NCBI RefSeq assembly: GCF_036321025.1
Contig: NZ_JAZAPB010000001.1
Span: 992,001-1,056,000 of the forward strand
Direction of reading: 5' to 3'
Length of the DNA: 64,000 bases
Source: Alteraurantiacibacter hainanensis
GTDB taxonomy: Bacteria > Pseudomonadota > Alphaproteobacteria > Sphingomonadales > Sphingomonadaceae
The translations under genes were made by a program, and so were the position numbers. The notes below the pieces were generated by a model. It was given only the letters and a program-made list of their open reading frames with translations. It did no database searches and was not told the origin of the DNA. This document shows positions 62,304-64,000 of the stretch, one piece after another; the stretch's first letter is position 1; each line of letters starts with the position of its first letter.

Positions 62304-62395
62304 TCCAAATGGTCATGGCAACTCCTGCAGGGGCACCCCGCACCGCGGTGCGATCCCCGGCAGACCCAGGTTGCAGTGCGAATGACCATTTTGGA
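62304..62395. repeat. Long-range inverted repeat before curlin start
   Basis: TCCAAATGGTCAT (62304-62316) and ATGACCATTTTGGA (62382-62395) are complementary but for one extra T. Between them lies the palindrome GCACCGCGGTGC (62340-62351). In RNA this would make a hairpin ending 18 nt ahead of the ATG and could gate translation. Confidence 0.55.
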
Positions 62396-62412
62396 AATTG
62401 AAGGAAAATATC

Positions 62413-62787
62413 ATGAAAAACCTTATACTTGCATCGGCATCGGTGGCGGCCCTCGCCATCGCTGCGCCTGCCATGGCGCAGAATAATCAGAGCAATGTCA
62501 CCCAGGGCGGCCAGTTCAACGACGCCGAGGTGAACCAGGTAGGCTCGAACGCCACGGCCACCGTCACCCAGACGGGCACGGGCGCCGCGGGCGAGCGGAT
62601 GAACGAGGTCCTGATTGACCAGAGCGGCGACGGAGCCGAGGCGTTCGTGTCGCAGGCCGGTTCGGACCGGAACGAAGCGCAGGTCGACCAGAACGGCGAC
62701 AGCTATGCGTCGATCGTGCAGGACGGCACCGCGCAGGGCGGCGAGATCTGGCAGACCGGCGACGACAACGAGGCCTACATCGACTAG
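62413..62787 (+). CDS. Truncated curlin-repeat protein (N-terminal part up to amber stop)
   Basis: 124 aa. Signal peptide MKNLILASASVAALAIAAPAMA-Q; AAGGA 7 nt ahead of the ATG at 62413. The mature part is about five curlin-type repeats with the Q-x-G-x-x-N / V-x-Q pattern, such as NVTQGGQFNDAEVNQVG and VLIDQSGDGAEAFVSQAG. It ends at TAG 62785-62787 inside the repeat array, between EAYID and AGNSNQVG. If translated alone it would be a short secreted amyloid fragment. Confidence 0.8.
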   Translation: MKNLILASASVAALAIAAPAMAQNNQSNVTQGGQFNDAEVNQVGSNATATVTQTGTGAAGERMNEVLIDQSGDGAEAFVSQAGSDRNEAQVDQNGDSYASIVQDGTAQGGEIWQTGDDNEAYID

Positions 62788-64000
62788 GCCGGCAATTCCA
62801 ACCAAGTCGGCAATGCGCTGAACGATGGCCCCAACATGATTTCGGGCATCGTCCAAACGGGCGATGGGAACCTGGCCGATGTCGACCAGAACCCTTCCGC
62901 CTTCTCGTCCGCGCTCATCGGCCAGGCCGGCAACCTGAACACGGCCACCGTGCAGCAGGAGCAGAACGGCGGCCCGGGCACCAACCGTACGCGCGCGAAC
63001 ATTGCCCAGACGGGAGACGAGAACGCGGCGACGGTTCTGCAGAACACCGATTTCAACAACGCCAGCAACGATGCGTTCGTGGTGCAGACCGGGAACAACA
63101 ACGATGCGACAATTGACCAGTCGGGACCGTCCAACACGGCAACCGTGAACCAGCTGGCCAACGGCAACCTCGCCACCGTGTCGCAGGAAGCCGACGCCGG
63201 GGGTGTCGTGCTGATCAACCAGACGAACGACGACAACGAGGCCAATGTCTCGCAGACCTCCGCCAATGCCGATGCCGAGGTCCAGCAGTCCGGTACGGGC
63301 AACCTCGTGAACCTGTCGCAGGGCCGGGATGCCGCGACCCTGTATCAGAGCAACAGCCAGCAGGCCCTGATCTTGCAGAGCGGAGACGACAACGAAGTCG
63401 ATGCCAGCCAGGCGGGCACCGGGGGCGATCTCAACGTCAACCAGTCGGGCAACATGAACTTCGCCAGCGTCGACCAGTCCGGCTTCTCCAACGACACGGG
63501 CAATGTCGCCAGCAGCGCCGGGATCGATCAGCAGGGCTTCGACAACGATGCCTACGTGACGCAGTCGGGCCAGCTGTCGAGTGCATTCATTCAGCAGATC
63601 GGCGATTTCAACACCGGCACGATCAACCAGTCGGTGAACAATGCGCCGAACCCTCCCGGCGGCCCGGATCCGGCAGTGGTCACGGCCTCGCTGACGCAGG
63701 GCGGTAACGGCAACACCGCCACCATCAACCAGCTCGGCGGCAATTCGACCCAGAGCGCACGCCTGATGGACGCGTCGACCGACCAGTCGGGTGACGGCAA
63801 CACCAGCACCATCAACCAGACGAACAATCTGGTGGACTCCGACTACTCGGCGAATGTGGCTTCGGTCTTCCAGTCGGGCAACGGCAACGAGTCCCTGCTT
63901 TCGCAGAACGGCGTCGACAACTCGGCCACCGTCAACCAGTCGGGCGACGACAACGACAGCTTCATCACCCAGATGGGCACCGGGAACATGGCCGATGTGA
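62413..64000 (+). pseudogene. Curlin-repeat (CsgA/CsgB-like) gene interrupted by in-frame TAG, open at window end
   Basis: The reading frame continues without a further stop from 62788 to 64000 in the same phase as the upstream part. It encodes over 400 more residues of curlin repeats (ATVQQ, NIAQTGDENAATVLQN, TIDQSGPSNTATVNQ, SVFQSGNGNESLLSQNG and so on). TAG 62785-62787 replaces an expected Gln codon: one base, C to T in CAG. This is either a genuine nonsense mutation, a sequencing error, a readthrough codon, or an old decay event. CsgG and CsgF are intact upstream. The gene is partial at the window edge. Confidence 0.8.

Larger units (their letters stand above)
61926..62412. promoter_or_regulatory. 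Long regulatory leader of the curlin gene, rich in dyads
   Basis: 487 bp without a supported gene. It holds a perfect palindrome at 62125-62142 (CCGTATGC-GA-GCATACGG), CGGCCG repeats at 62272-62277 and 62283-62288, and GCACCGCGGTGC at 62340-62351. A long-range inverted repeat (62304-62316 with 62382-62395) ends 18 bp before the curlin ATG. The last could fold the mRNA leader; the first looks like an activator site. Confidence 0.6.

Noticed and set aside
62785..62787. TAG as a pyrrolysine or other recoded codon
   Set aside because: No Pyl genes are seen here, the organism group is not known for Pyl, and the site expects Gln; mutation or readthrough is simpler.
62600..64000. CRISPR array or tandem DNA repeat
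   Set aside because: The repetition is at protein level (curlin Q-x-G-x-x-N units) with varied codons and no constant DNA repeat or spacer.

Overview
The window is a GC-rich chromosomal segment of an alphaproteobacterium, most likely a sphingomonad and probably Erythrobacteraceae (inference). The grounds are a sphingomonad-type protocatechuate 4,5-cleavage (lig) cluster, two long TonB-dependent receptors, a Caulobacterales/Sphingomonadales-style complex I NDUFA9-like gene, and a window opening on the 3' end of dnaB. Glycine-to-betaine methyltransferases suggest a saline or marine habitat.

Layout. 1-8.7 kb is housekeeping: dnaB tail, secreted S9 peptidase, cardiolipin-synthase-like PLD protein, rpoZ with terminator, ParA-like ATPase, DUF3072 and DUF3667 proteins, a small lipoprotein, ftsH. 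9-14 kb holds a membrane-anchored winged-helix regulator divergent from a TonB receptor, then a four-gene operon of small membrane proteins closed by an Xre regulator. 14-18.2 kb is a minus-strand operon with a sulfur flavour (TauE/SafE permease, Tat-exported aminotransferase, NHL protein, sulfotransferase-like protein). 18.3-29 kb is central metabolism: manA, a valine/amino-acid module (mmsA, mmsB, gdhA, enoyl-CoA hydratase), phoD, and nucleoside salvage (cdd, queuosine-precursor transporter, NupC). A second TonB receptor with a strong terminator ends at 31.9 kb.

32.08-37.92 kb is a compact integrative element in a tRNA-Leu(CAG) gene. A 17/18-bp copy of the tRNA 3' end flanks it, and it carries a DNA methyltransferase apparently fused to a PD-(D/E)XK nuclease, a serine recombinase, a ParB-domain protein and a tyrosine integrase. 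The chromosome then resumes with an NDUFA9-like gene, two tandem paralogous secreted proteins, a transaldolase-like and a PfkB gene, an acyl-CoA synthetase, and glycine/sarcosine and sarcosine/dimethylglycine methyltransferases.

46.9-56.3 kb is a full protocatechuate 4,5-cleavage pathway in two divergent operons around a perfect 19-bp operator-like palindrome (49822-49840). LigAB opens protocatechuate, LigC oxidises the semialdehyde to PDC, LigI hydrolyses PDC, LigU tautomerises and LigJ hydrates oxalomesaconate, and LigK splits the product to pyruvate and oxaloacetate. The operons also carry genes not assigned to the textbook pathway: a 38-aa membrane ORF, a DUF1932 dehydrogenase, a DUF2218 protein, an aldo/keto reductase and a CmcJ/NvfI-type oxidoreductase. 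A strong hairpin separates ligB from ligC.

56.3-60.1 kb has a secreted alpha/beta hydrolase, two small exported proteins, and a DUF4287/SRPBCC-like gene coupled to a Tat-exported dienelactone-hydrolase-family gene. 60.5-64 kb is a curli cluster: csgF, csgG, then a long curlin-repeat gene. That gene is broken by one in-frame TAG at 62785, where CAG (Gln) is expected, and it stays open to the window end.
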